Source of the DNA: Neovahlkampfia damariscottae
Taxonomy: Eukaryota; Heterolobosea; Selenaionea; Neovahlkampfiida; Neovahlkampfiidae
Assembly: GCA_016618085.1 (NCBI GenBank)
Contig: JABLTG010000070.1
Span: 1-64,000, forward strand
Reading direction: 5' to 3'
Length of the DNA stretch: 64,000 nucleotides
The notes below the pieces were generated by a model, which did not search any database, was not told the origin of the DNA, and was given only the letters and a program-made list of their open reading frames with translations. Shown here one piece after another: positions 55,157 through 64,000 of this stretch (the stretch's first letter is position 1; the number at the start of each line of letters is the position of its first letter). Position numbers and translations under genes: made by a program.

Positions 55157-56162
55157 ATGTTGAAACCTTTTTCTTCAATAAAACTCTTAAACACTCAGCT
55201 CCGAAATTATTCATCAAAAACAGCAGGTGCAATAATAATAGCAGATGAAATCCTCACAGGAAAAACAAAAGATATCAATGCCAATTTCCTTTCAAAACGT
55301 AATTTTTTAAAAAAAGTTTAACGGAAAAATAGTTTTGTTTGAAAGAGGAATTAAATTAAAACAAATTAGAGTGATTGGAGATGATGTAGATACTATAGTT
55401 AAAACAGCGTCAGAATTCTCAAAAGATTTTGATTACGTTTTTACCTCAGGTTCAAACTTTGAAAAATTAAAGTTAAAATAGGCGGTATTGGACATACTCA
55501 TGATGACTTAACTTATTTCTCTTTGGCCAAAGCATTCAATAGAAAATTAGAATATCATGAAGAAACTATTAAAAAAATGAAAGAAATCATGTCAAAAAGA
55601 GGAACAAAGTTAAATGAAGAAAGAAAATTGATGGCTCTTTTGCCAGAAGTAAAGAAAAAATTTAACTTTAAACATTCAAGGACACAAAAAAATATTACAC
55701 TCCAGTAACTTTATTTCTTTAATATTCAAATTTTAAAGGAACTTTGGGTAATTTACATTTATGAATTTTAATTTTCTTCTTTAAAAGGTTCCTTTAGTTC
55801 AATTGGAAAATATATTTATTTTACCAGGGATTCCACAACTATTTGAGAAAATGTTGGTGGCAAATATTGATAAATTTGTTGAAAGAACAGAGATTGATAG
55901 GAAATTAGTTTATACAGATCAATATGAAGGAGAATTTTCATTAGTTTTGAAAGAAATTGTAAAAAAATATCAAAATGTATCAATTGGATCCTATCCAACT
56001 ATCGAAAAAGAAAGAGGGTAATTCATCCAAATTGTTCTTACTCTTTGAAGTTACGCTTGTTGCATATCTATTGAAGGAAAACCGAATGAAGTTGAAGAAC
56101 CAGCTAAAGAAATTACAGAAAAAATAAATGGAAGATCAAAGCCTTTCAAATCAGTAGAATAA
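55157..56162 (+). CDS. MoCF-domain protein (FAD synthase MPTb-like)
   Basis: Seven exons (55157-55298, 55333-55449, 55482-55648, 55681-55704, 55739-55747, 55788-56017, 56051-56162), introns 32-40 nt, give 266 residues. AGAIIIADEILTGKTKDINA and TSGGIGHTHDD are the molybdopterin-binding (MoaB/Mog) motifs. PLVQLENIFILPGIPQLFE matches the FLAD1-type N-terminal domain. No C-terminal FAD synthetase domain is present. Exon 4 is 24 nt and exon 5 only 9 nt. The start MLKPFSSIKLLNTQLRNYSS looks like a mitochondrial presequence; an ATG at 54998 is an alternative. Confidence 0.85.
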
Positions 56163-56370
56163 ATTTTTTCAGAAATGGCATACAACTTTCCTAAATTAGC
56201 TATTATCTCAATGATTGGTGTATTCTGTTTCGTTGATATTATTGAGTTATTTGCATTTAAAAATATTTTTTTATTTAAACAGATGAATCTCCGAATCTTT
56301 TTTATTACTTTTACCAAACTCTTCATTCATTGGCTAACAATTTTTCTAACGACTCAACAGAACTAATACA

Positions 56371-58557
56371 ATGACGACAGTTCCAGGCACAGATTGGATT
56401 GAATATTTTGACGAACAGCATCAAAGAAAATATTATTACCATCCAATAACGAAGGAAACTATTTGGAATTTACCAAAAGCTGCGAAAAAAGCGGCGAAAA
56501 AAGCAACAATAAAAATGGAAAACGGAGAAAAGATTGACTTATCACCAAAATATAAGGATAATGTTCGACCACCAAAAGATCCACTTGAACAGTTCAGTCC
56601 ACAAAAATTGGGAAAATTAAAAGAAATACTAAGCCCAAGAGATAAACCAAAAGAGTTAGTCGAACAAAACCCAACTTTAGAAATTGAAGATGTAGATAAA
56701 CCAAACGGAACATCAACAAAAGATGAAAACAAGAACAAAAAACTTGAAAACCGTAAATCAAGAAAAGAAAGATTATACGACGGAGAAGACATAAGTTTAG
56801 ACACACCTGAGTCTGAAAAAGATGGTTGGATTGAATGTACACAAGAAGGAACTCAAAAAAAATATTACTATAACATAAAATCAAAAAGAACAACTTGGAT
56901 AAAACCACTTATTGCTTTAGAAAAAATGACCGACGAAGATAAATTAAAAGCAAAACCTGAATTATTATTAGGTTCATATGATTCTATGAGTGATCCAAAT
57001 CTCTCTCATTTAAAAAAAAAGAGGTCAAGAAGTGCTCTTGTTGGTGTACGTGATGGTGATTTGATAAGTCCAAGAGAAGGTATGCAATTAAAACCAGATG
57101 AAAATGGTGATTTTGTTACACTTGAAGGAGAAACTCAACCAAGAAGAAATTCAGAATCTGTTTATACCCAAGCAAAAACAATCAAATTTTATAATGAACA
57201 AGGAAACTCAATCTATTATGATTCTAGTTTATCTGAAATTTTAGATAAAGCTGATTTATCTTTTCTTGATGGTATTAATATTTCAGGTAATCATTCACTT
57301 ACTTCATACGCAAAAAATAATTTTCAAAAACAAAAAACAAAAGTTTTCATTTTTAAACGTGAATTATCACCTGAAGCTGTTGTTACATGGCAAAAGAATA
57401 TTCTTAAATCAACATTACATTCATTTAATGTTGAAAAAGATGAAAAAGCTGCTTTGAAACTTTATCAATGTTTTTTTTTTTTTTTTTTAACAAATTTACA
57501 AAGATGTTATTCAATTTACAGGAAGAAAACCAACAACTCAAAAAGATGATGAATTATTCAGAACTATTTTAGAGTTATGTGTTTTGAATGTTCAAATTAG
57601 AAATGAAGGTATTTTATATGCAGTAAAAGAATGTAACGGAAATCCAAATGAGTAAAACAACAACATGTTTTTATTAACTTCTTCTTTTCAGAGATAATCA
57701 ACTTAAAGCTCTTCAATTATTATCAGCAATGGTATATCTTTGTCCACCAACAAAACCTGGTTTACAAGAGGCAGTGGCTTCATTTTTACTTGAGCTTGAA
57801 AAAAAGTAGCTATTTTATTTTTTTTAACTTTTAATGTAGATCAAAAGATAAAAAAATTTATCCTTACATTTTACCTGCACAAAAAAGACTTCAAAGAGGA
57901 ATAATTATTGGACCCAGAAAAACAACACCAAGATTAAAACATTGTTCACCTTATATGACTTCAAATATACCTTTACCAATTTTCGGAGTTCCAATTGAAG
58001 AATATTTTGCATGGCAATACAAAACATTTCCAGGAGAAGAAGCACCATTTATTTTAAGATTAATCTCTAAAAGACTTTTTGAAGTTGATGCATTTGAAGA
58101 AACAGGTATATTTCGTTTACCAGGTGATTTTGAACAAATTGAAACTATTAAAGATAGATTCTCAGAAGGTGATTTTGATCTTGACGCTAAAGATCCACAT
58201 GTTTTAGCTTCTTTATTTAAGTTATGGTTACGTGAACTTGCTGCTCCTTTAGTTCCAAAATCAATGTATTTTGAATGTATTAAAATTGCAGATGATAGAG
58301 ATAAATGTATTGAAATGATGATGAAATTACCACAATTGAATTTATGTGTTGTTATTTTTGTTATTCAATTTTTATCTTCAATTTTAACAGATGAGTTTTA
58401 TCAAAAGACTAAAATGGATACTGAAAATATTAGTGTTGTGTTCACTCCAAATTTTATTAGAAATGATGAAATTACTAATCCAAAAGATATTATGCAAAAT
58501 GCTCCAAGAGAAAAATTGTTTGTAAAAAATTTAATTCTTTCTGCAAAACCTCAATAA
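56371..58557 (+). CDS. WW-WW-MyTH4-RhoGAP protein (ARHGAP39/Vilse architecture)
   Basis: Four exons (56371-57469, 57504-57651, 57692-57805, 57840-58557), introns 34-40 nt, give 692 residues. WW1 is DWIEYFDEQHQRKYYYHPIT, with a second Trp in ETIWNLP. WW2 is GWIECTQEGTQKKYYYN, then TTWIKP. A MyTH4 domain follows (QFTGRKPTTQKDDELFRTI and LCPPTKPGLQEA). The RhoGAP domain has FGVPIEEYFA, the arginine finger in ETGIFRLPG, and VFTPNFIRN. The same order occurs in animal ARHGAP39 (Vilse/CrGAP), a Rac/Cdc42 GAP downstream of Robo, so the partners here are probably Rho-family GTPases controlling actin. Confidence 0.93.
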
Positions 58558-58689
58558 AATATTTCTATTCAAAAAAGTTTTTGTTAGAGTGATATTATTT
58601 AATGGTTCGTTCAGGAAAACGAACGGGATCTGCTGAGAAAAAATGGAAAAAAATAAAGAAACTGGGGATCGAAACCCAAAAATTAGTTT

Positions 58690-58787
58690 CGAACTGAAAA
58701 TGATGAGTACCAAACTGAAATCACCTATCAGATTATGAAATATATTCAATGGTGGAATGTTGTTTCTGCTTTATCTTTGCATGGATA
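58690..58787 (+). pseudogene. Inverted relic of the mucolipin-like channel gene
   Basis: Bases 58736-58771 are a perfect 36-nt reverse-complement match to 59602-59637 in the channel gene. In frame they read MKYIQWWNVVSAL and end at TAA (58785-58787). Upstream, an ACTGAAA lies at the same 16-nt spacing as in the intact gene. The fragment sits only about 40 nt beyond the channel gene's stop and points toward it. Confidence 0.8.
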
Positions 58788-58811
58788 ATTCAAAGAAATC
58801 TAAGCTAATAT

Positions 58812-60737
58812 TTATTTTCTCAAAAATTGTGAAGCATAGAATCCAATTAAAGAAATTGATTTTTCTTGATCTCTTGTCAATTCATCATTTTGAACATTTT
58901 TAATTTTATCAATCATCTCCTGTAAAATTGTATTCACTTCTTGAATATTTTTATCATTTGAACCATCCAATGTAATTTCTTCATTCCCAGCACTATTTTC
59001 TGATGAATCTTCACCTTCTTCATCCTCATTTAAATTAGAACGAAAAGCAGCGAATGCATTTTGAGTTTCAGAAATATTAAATCCTAAACCAAGATAACTT
59101 TCTTCTAGAGTGACTAAAAATTGATTCAAAATGACACAAATAATCATAACAACGAATGAAAACATGTAAACTCTACTCAACAATCTGATAAAAAAATTGA
59201 GTCCAAATGCTTCATTAAAAACATCTCTGATAACATCACCGTGCATAATACAAAACAATGTTACACAAGAGGTTAAAACTGTTTCAAAAACTCTTGAAAA
59301 ATGACCGAACCAAATAGTACCACCAAGAGCATATGCAAAGAAAAATGGAAATGTACCGATTCCAATTCTCATAATTCCTGGAAGACCTGTTTGAAGTGCT
59401 TGAACAAGGAACTAAAAATAGATTTTGTCAAAAATATTAATTGTTACATATAATCTTGGAAAATGGAAATAATTTCTTAAAGATGATACCATTGTAAAAT
59501 AAGCACCTGAACCAGCGAAAAATAAACCAGCCAAAACAATAGTTTCTGTTTCAATGTTCACTATTAAAATTGAACTACCCAAAATATTCAAGATATTTGC
59601 AAAAGCAGAAACAACATTCCACCATTGAATATATTTCCAAATACGTTTTAATTTTTCAGTTCCATTTTTAAATTTCTTTGAAAAAATGAAAATATAATAA
59701 CCAAATTGAGTAAAATTAAAAAATAACGAAAGGACAGAAATTATAATAACAAAAGCTTGAAGGTATGTCGTAATTTTTTTGAAAGCACTATCAACCATAT
59801 GATTACAATATGAATAGGTATATGTAAATTTTAAAGGAATACTTCCATGTCTAATTGAAAAATCATAATCCTTTTTTACATGCCACCGAACACAACCAAG
59901 TTCATATGTAATAGCATGAATATATATACTTTCAAATGAAAACTCTTGAGTTACACTTTTAATCCTATCTGATAAAACTCTTTGTTCTTCTTCTGTAACA
60001 TTCAAAATACTTCCAAATGGATTTTCAGTGGTAACAAATTCAACTGTTGGTTTTTCAGGATTATAAAAGAAAAATGGTTCAACTGAATCTTTTGAATGAT
60101 GTGGATTTGTTTTATTGCTTATAAAATCACGAATACTATTACTATAAAGTTGAACTGTTAATTTAACTGGTCTGATATCTCCATTTTTTTTTTTGATATA
60201 TCTGAAACCACCTGTGGAAGCATCAACAAAATCATAATACTATAAGAAATTTCTTGTGTTAAAATTTTTTTTTTTTACATGATCAACTGTATGTTTAATG
60301 TCTTCAAAAATTTCATGAGTTTCAAAAAAATTGACATGCATATGTTGTTTAAAACTATCTTCTGAATGTTGAAAATCTTCAGGTAAAAAATTTTCACTGA
60401 TAGCTGTGCCTACATGACGATAATAAGAATTTCTTGGAACTGTGTAAAAAATGACCTGAAATGGATAAATTTTTAACAATTATTTTTTTACCAGAACAAT
60501 GACACTAAGTATCAATAAAATATCCAATATTTGAAGACATGGAAGTGTTTTATATTTTGTGAATTTTTCAAATGGATTCAGTTTTAACACTTCATCGTCA
60601 GGAATTGAAGTTCCAAAAATACCACTAACAGTGCCTTTGGCTTTTTTTAGCAGTGTACTTGTTTCTGAAGGTGTTTCTTGGAGTGATGAATTCATGGTCA
60701 GCAGTTCATCCTCTGTTTCATGTTCTGGTTCATTCAT
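58812..60737 (-). CDS. Mucolipin/polycystin-like TRP channel
   Basis: Cation channel of the TRPML type, expected in endolysosomes. Four exons (60737-60492, 60455-60279, 60239-59448, 59411-58812), introns 35-39 nt, give 604 residues. A cytosolic Thr/Ser/Glu-rich N-terminus with a dileucine-like TSTLLKK precedes S1. The large lumenal loop follows, then five more membrane segments. The pore region CIMHGDVIRD corresponds to mucolipin's INGDD filter. The C-terminus is acidic with a coiled-coil-like end. A remnant of a paralogue lies just downstream. Confidence 0.88.
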
Positions 60738-60862
60738 TTGTTGAAGATACTGTTGACCAATTAGAAAGGAGTGTGAACAAATATAATTTTTCGTTTTAAA
60801 ATAATTGTTGAAATATCAAATATTGTATTTCTATCGTTTTGACCTTTGAATTTTTGATTTCT

Positions 60863-61570
60863 TTATCTAGATGGAATCAAATGTTGATTTTCTGGATACA
60901 AGGTTTTGTTGTCAAATACTGTCATATTTCGAAAGAATGTTAATTTTGGCAGTTGAATTTTCATTAAACCAAACTCTCTAATGAATCTCTGGTTCAATAT
61001 TTTTTCAAATCTTTCTGCTTTTAATTTGGTTGCATGATCAAATTCCAAATATTGGTATGCCAAAGTAATATGCCATTTATATCCAGGATTATCAACAATA
61101 TTAGTGTATTGAGAAATAAGACTCCTAATATTTCTTAATTTAATTTCCATTTCTCTACTCTTTGGTTGAACATACATTGTAATGTATGAGTGAGTGCATC
61201 TGAAAGAATTTGGAACAATTTCAAATGTTAGTGGTTCTTTGAAATCTTTAAAAAATTTTTGGACTTGTAAAATAACTTCTCTTTCTTGTTTTAAAGTTGG
61301 AAAAGTTGTTAAATCAAATAATGTCATGTGAAAAGATGACTTAGGAAGCATTGAAAAATATTCAAATTTTCCGTGAAGTTCTTTTTGAATAATTTCTTGA
61401 AATTCAGTCATCATAGGTAATTTAGGAGTAAAATATATTATAGTATTACCAGGAAAATATTTGAAAGTTCCATCTTGGTGTTAATTTGTAATTTGATTTT
61501 TACCTGTATTTAGTTTGGACCCTACATGTCTTGTAAAATTATATCTTTGAGAAGTCGCAAAACAAAACAT
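60863..61570 (-). CDS. 2H phosphoesterase-like protein (DUF1868/LigT type)
   Basis: Exons 61570-61504 and 61473-60863 (29-nt intron) give 225 residues. The two H-x-T/S-hydrophobic motifs of the 2H superfamily are present: SSFHMTLFD and YKWHITLAY. The N-terminus has YFPGNTIIYF typical of the DUF1868 branch. Members act on 2',3'-cyclic or 2'-5' phosphodiester ends; the exact substrate is unknown. The start codon is 10 nt from that of the divergent acyltransferase. The first 20 residues may be an uncleaved anchor or presequence. Confidence 0.85.
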
Positions 61571-61580
61571 TAAAATTACG

Positions 61581-62866
61581 ATGATCAAACAATATTTCAT
61601 TGATAACCAAACAGTTCGGAGTTTTATTGAACAATCAAATTACTATTGGCCAATTTACATGTTTGTTGATGAAGAGGAAAAACTGAAGTCTGAGTTACTT
61701 CGATATGAACCATTCATGAGGTTTGATTATCCACCATCAACATGTGAATACTTCAAAGTTCCAAAAAAAAATTTTTTAACATTTGATTTTAGACCATTTT
61801 AGTTGCTCTTGTGATATTGCCCTGTCGTTTGATATCCATGTTATTTTTCATGTTTTTATCAACTATAGTATTATGTTGTATAAAATGTACACAAAAAGAT
61901 TTAAGTAAGACAACACATGTAAATAAACAAAAAAAAATAGTTTATTCTGAACTCCGAGGATGTTCCAAACAATTTTATGATTTAATTATTTTATTTTCAA
62001 GATGTGGGTTATTTTGCGGAGGTTATTTATGCATTCAAAGAAAAACCATTGAAAAATTTGAACAAGAAAAAGAGGCTAAACCATTATTGGAAGACAGAAA
62101 TAATGAAGAAATTATCATAAATATAGAGAGTTCAGAAAGTGAAATAGACATCAAAGAAGATGAAAAAACAGAGGAAAATGAAGAAATCTTTCAATTAATG
62201 GAGGAAATTAAACAAATTCGTGATGACAAAAATATTCAACAGAAACAGCCTTGCATAATTGTTTCAAATCATTTGTCCATGGCAGATATTTTATTTTCAA
62301 TTGAAGAATTTGGAATGACCAGTTTTGTTGCCAGAGGTAATTTAGTGAACTTTCCATTTTTTGGGTCATTTTTACAACAAATTGAATGTATTTTAGTTGA
62401 AAACGGATCTCAAGTTCAAAAAGAAATTTTGAAAAGACAAATTGAATACTACAAAAATGACTCTTCTCAGAGGTTGGTCATTTATCCTGAAGGCACAACA
62501 ACCAATGGAAATTTTATTCTTCCATTCAAAAAAGGAGCATTCTTTGCCGGACTTCCAGTTCAAATAATGATTATAAAACAGCATTGGAATCATTTTCAAC
62601 CTACCTGGGAAACTATTCCCGAGTTCAATTTTTACTTTAGATTGTTCACTCAATTCCAAAATTATGTTGAAATCATTCACTTGCCAGTGTATTATCCAAA
62701 TGAAAATGAAATCAAAGACCCTGAGTTATATGCGGAAAATGTTCGTAAATTAATGGCAAAGATGTCAAATTTGAAGTTATCTTCAAGTACAAGAGAGGAT
62801 AAGTTTGAATTTCATAAACGAATCATTTCAGGTGAATTAAAATGGGATAAAAATTATTTTAATTAA
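61581..62866 (+). CDS. Lysophospholipid acyltransferase (PlsC/LPCAT-like)
   Basis: Transfers acyl groups to lysophospholipids in membrane lipid synthesis or remodelling. Exons 61581-61757 and 61793-62866 (35-nt intron) give 416 residues. Catalytic motif I NHLSMAD (H-x4-D), substrate motif VARGNL, and YPEGTTTNG are present. The N-terminus has FDYPPSTCEYFKTILVALVI and several hydrophobic segments as in LPCAT proteins, with an acidic insertion (IESSESEIDIKEDEKTEEN) before the catalytic domain. There are no EF-hands. The stop overlaps that of the convergent neighbour. Confidence 0.9.
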
Positions 62867-63693
62867 AATGCGTTTCAAACCATTCAATAATATCTTGGAA
62901 TCCTTTTTTAACTGTTTCAATTTGTTCTTTTGTTGCATTTTGATCATGTGAATTATGAATGAATGCGTGACCACATTTAGAATAAATTTCAATTTTTGTT
63001 TCAATTTTTGACTCTTTCAAATTGTCTTGTAGTTTCTTTTGAGACAAAGATAATAGTTAAAATTAAAAAAAATAGTTACTTTGACATTTTCAAGAGGAAT
63101 CATGTTATCAGTTTCTCCAAATAATGCAAACATTGGAAATGATAGTTTCTTAGAAATTTCAGGATCAAATCTGGATGGATAACATGCAACACCAAAATTT
63201 ATAGGTGTAGATGAATCACATAAACATAAATATGAGTAATTGCCTCCCATGCAGACTGTAGAAAGATTGTAAATTTTTGAAAATTAAATTACATCCAATG
63301 GTAGCCATTTGTTTGTATTTTTGTTTGAAATGATTACAAACAGATACAATATCTACATAAGCTTCTGTTTCAAAAGGATGTTTTTGAAGCCATGCTTTGA
63401 AACATTGTTATTTGTTAAATTGAGAATTTACCTGGAAATTTAGAGAAATCCATATTGACTGGAGTACCATTATTCCATGGATCACTTCTAAAAGTATCCA
63501 TCAATGCGACAGGTACTCCAAGTGATACTGATAATTTTTGTAAAAATACATTTGTTTTTTCAAAATCAACTCCAAATACATCTGGAAAAGCTATAATAAT
63601 AGACGATTCTATTTTGACTTCTGTTGGGACATAGAGATTTACTTTTATTTTTAAACCTTTGTTTTCAATGAACAAAACGGTTTTTTCACTCAT
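62859..63693 (-). CDS. Dienelactone hydrolase-like alpha/beta-hydrolase
   Basis: Four exons (63693-63432, 63394-63293, 63255-63080, 63035-62859), introns 37-44 nt, give 238 residues. The nucleophile is Cys in GFCMGG, completed by splicing; Asp in FGETDNM and His in KCGHAFIH complete the triad. VALMDTFRSDPWNNG is typical for the family. Bacterial members open dienelactones, while eukaryotic relatives (CMBL type) hydrolyse various esters, so the substrate is open. ATTGG at 63708-63712, 15 nt from the start. The stop codon overlaps that of the acyltransferase gene. Confidence 0.9.
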
Positions 63694-64000
63694 TTAAAAA
63701 GAAAATGATTGGATAAGAAAAAGAACCACATTTTTCTTGTTTACAAAAAAGTTTGCAATAAATTCTTTTCTATTTTGAAAAACTGAAATATGATGAACGC
63801 ACTTATATATGGAATTACCGTCTGATTCAAATGAACGACGAAAATGGGTTTGACTGATCAATATTTTTTTGACAACAACAATAAAAAGAGAAAATTTCTA
63901 AACCAAATTCATTCTTTTATTTAAATGGTACATTTCTTTTTACAATTTTAATCATTAAAATAACTCTCCAAACTGACTTTTTTTGCGTTTTGTTTTGCTG
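63694..64000. other. Right edge, no gene recognised
   Basis: 307 nt upstream of the dienelactone hydrolase gene. Besides its ATTGG (63708-63712), it is AT-rich with no supportable reading frame. It may be the flank or UTR of a gene beyond the window. Confidence 0.4.

Noticed and set aside
58640-58730. tRNA-like GGGATCGAAACCC and box C/D-like ATGATGA plus CTGA
   Set aside because: The T-arm-like stem is only 3 bp with no acceptor or anticodon arm, and the C and D boxes are 8 nt apart, too close for a snoRNA; the area is better explained by the channel-gene relic.
1-64000. CRISPR arrays, bacterial operons, ribosome-binding sites, insertion sequences
   Set aside because: The spliceosomal introns and eukaryote-specific genes show this is nuclear eukaryotic DNA. 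No regularly spaced repeats, transposase genes or rRNA were seen.

Overview
The window is AT-rich nuclear DNA from a compact eukaryotic microbe. About 43 protein genes lie in 64 kb, roughly one per 1.5 kb, on both strands. Most are split by very short GT-AG introns: I resolved about 90, nearly all 26 to 44 nt, each restoring an exact reading frame. TAA, TAG and TGA all end genes, so the code is standard. A mitochondrial carrier, peptide deformylase and a LYR protein imply mitochondria. A PEX22-like protein implies peroxisomes and a SPO22/ZIP4-like protein implies meiosis. With lineage-specific secreted proteins, many F-box/RING/TPR/ankyrin proteins and a NO VEIN-like ATPase, this fits a free-living protist. 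A heterolobosean or another amoeboid lineage is my guess, and it is an inference only.

Layout. 0-8.5 kb: dual-specificity phosphatase, deoxyhypusine synthase, cornichon, PPC decarboxylase, a RING protein with an FBXO31-type domain, a TPR/F-box protein, a mitochondrial carrier and a Tim21/Coa1-like protein. 8.6-12.7 kb: two tandem Cys-rich secreted paralogues, ceramide synthase and a membrane F-box/RING-CH protein. 12.8-22.1 kb: nine-exon phospholipase D, a small acidic protein, a nucleoside hydrolase, a frameshifted importin-alpha, a secreted Gly/Tyr/His-rich peptide and alkaline ceramidase. 22.2-33.2 kb: PH/ankyrin protein, VAMP7 R-SNARE, a Gln/Tyr-rich membrane protein, P4-ATPase flippase and an M28 peptidase. 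33.4-43 kb: a basic protein, secreted cyanophycinase-like protein, N4BP2L-type kinase, eIF2B delta, SPO22/ZIP4-like, RGS protein, LYR protein and PEX22. 43-54 kb: TFIP11, three-repeat MYB and a 1776-residue NO VEIN-like protein. 54-63.7 kb: peptide deformylase, a small protein, a MoCF-domain protein, WW-WW-MyTH4-RhoGAP, a mucolipin-like channel, a 2H phosphoesterase, an acyltransferase and a dienelactone-hydrolase-like enzyme.

Connections. There are no operons, but several themes recur. Ceramide synthase and ceramidase, the flippase, phospholipase D and the acyltransferase are all lipid-metabolism genes. Cornichon and VAMP7 belong to membrane traffic. Two unusual E3-ligase architectures are present. 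A CCAAT box in either orientation lies within about 50 nt of many start codons, which suggests a minimal shared core promoter.

The most unexpected signals are two short, nearly perfect inverted relics. One is a 52-nt copy of the ankyrin gene and the other a 36-nt copy of the mucolipin gene. Each sits just past the 3' end of its intact relative in the opposite orientation. Other notable points are the decayed importin-alpha, the E3 fusions, the overlapping convergent stop codons, start codons 10 nt apart, and a CCAAT/E2F/MYB-type site cluster before the MYB gene.
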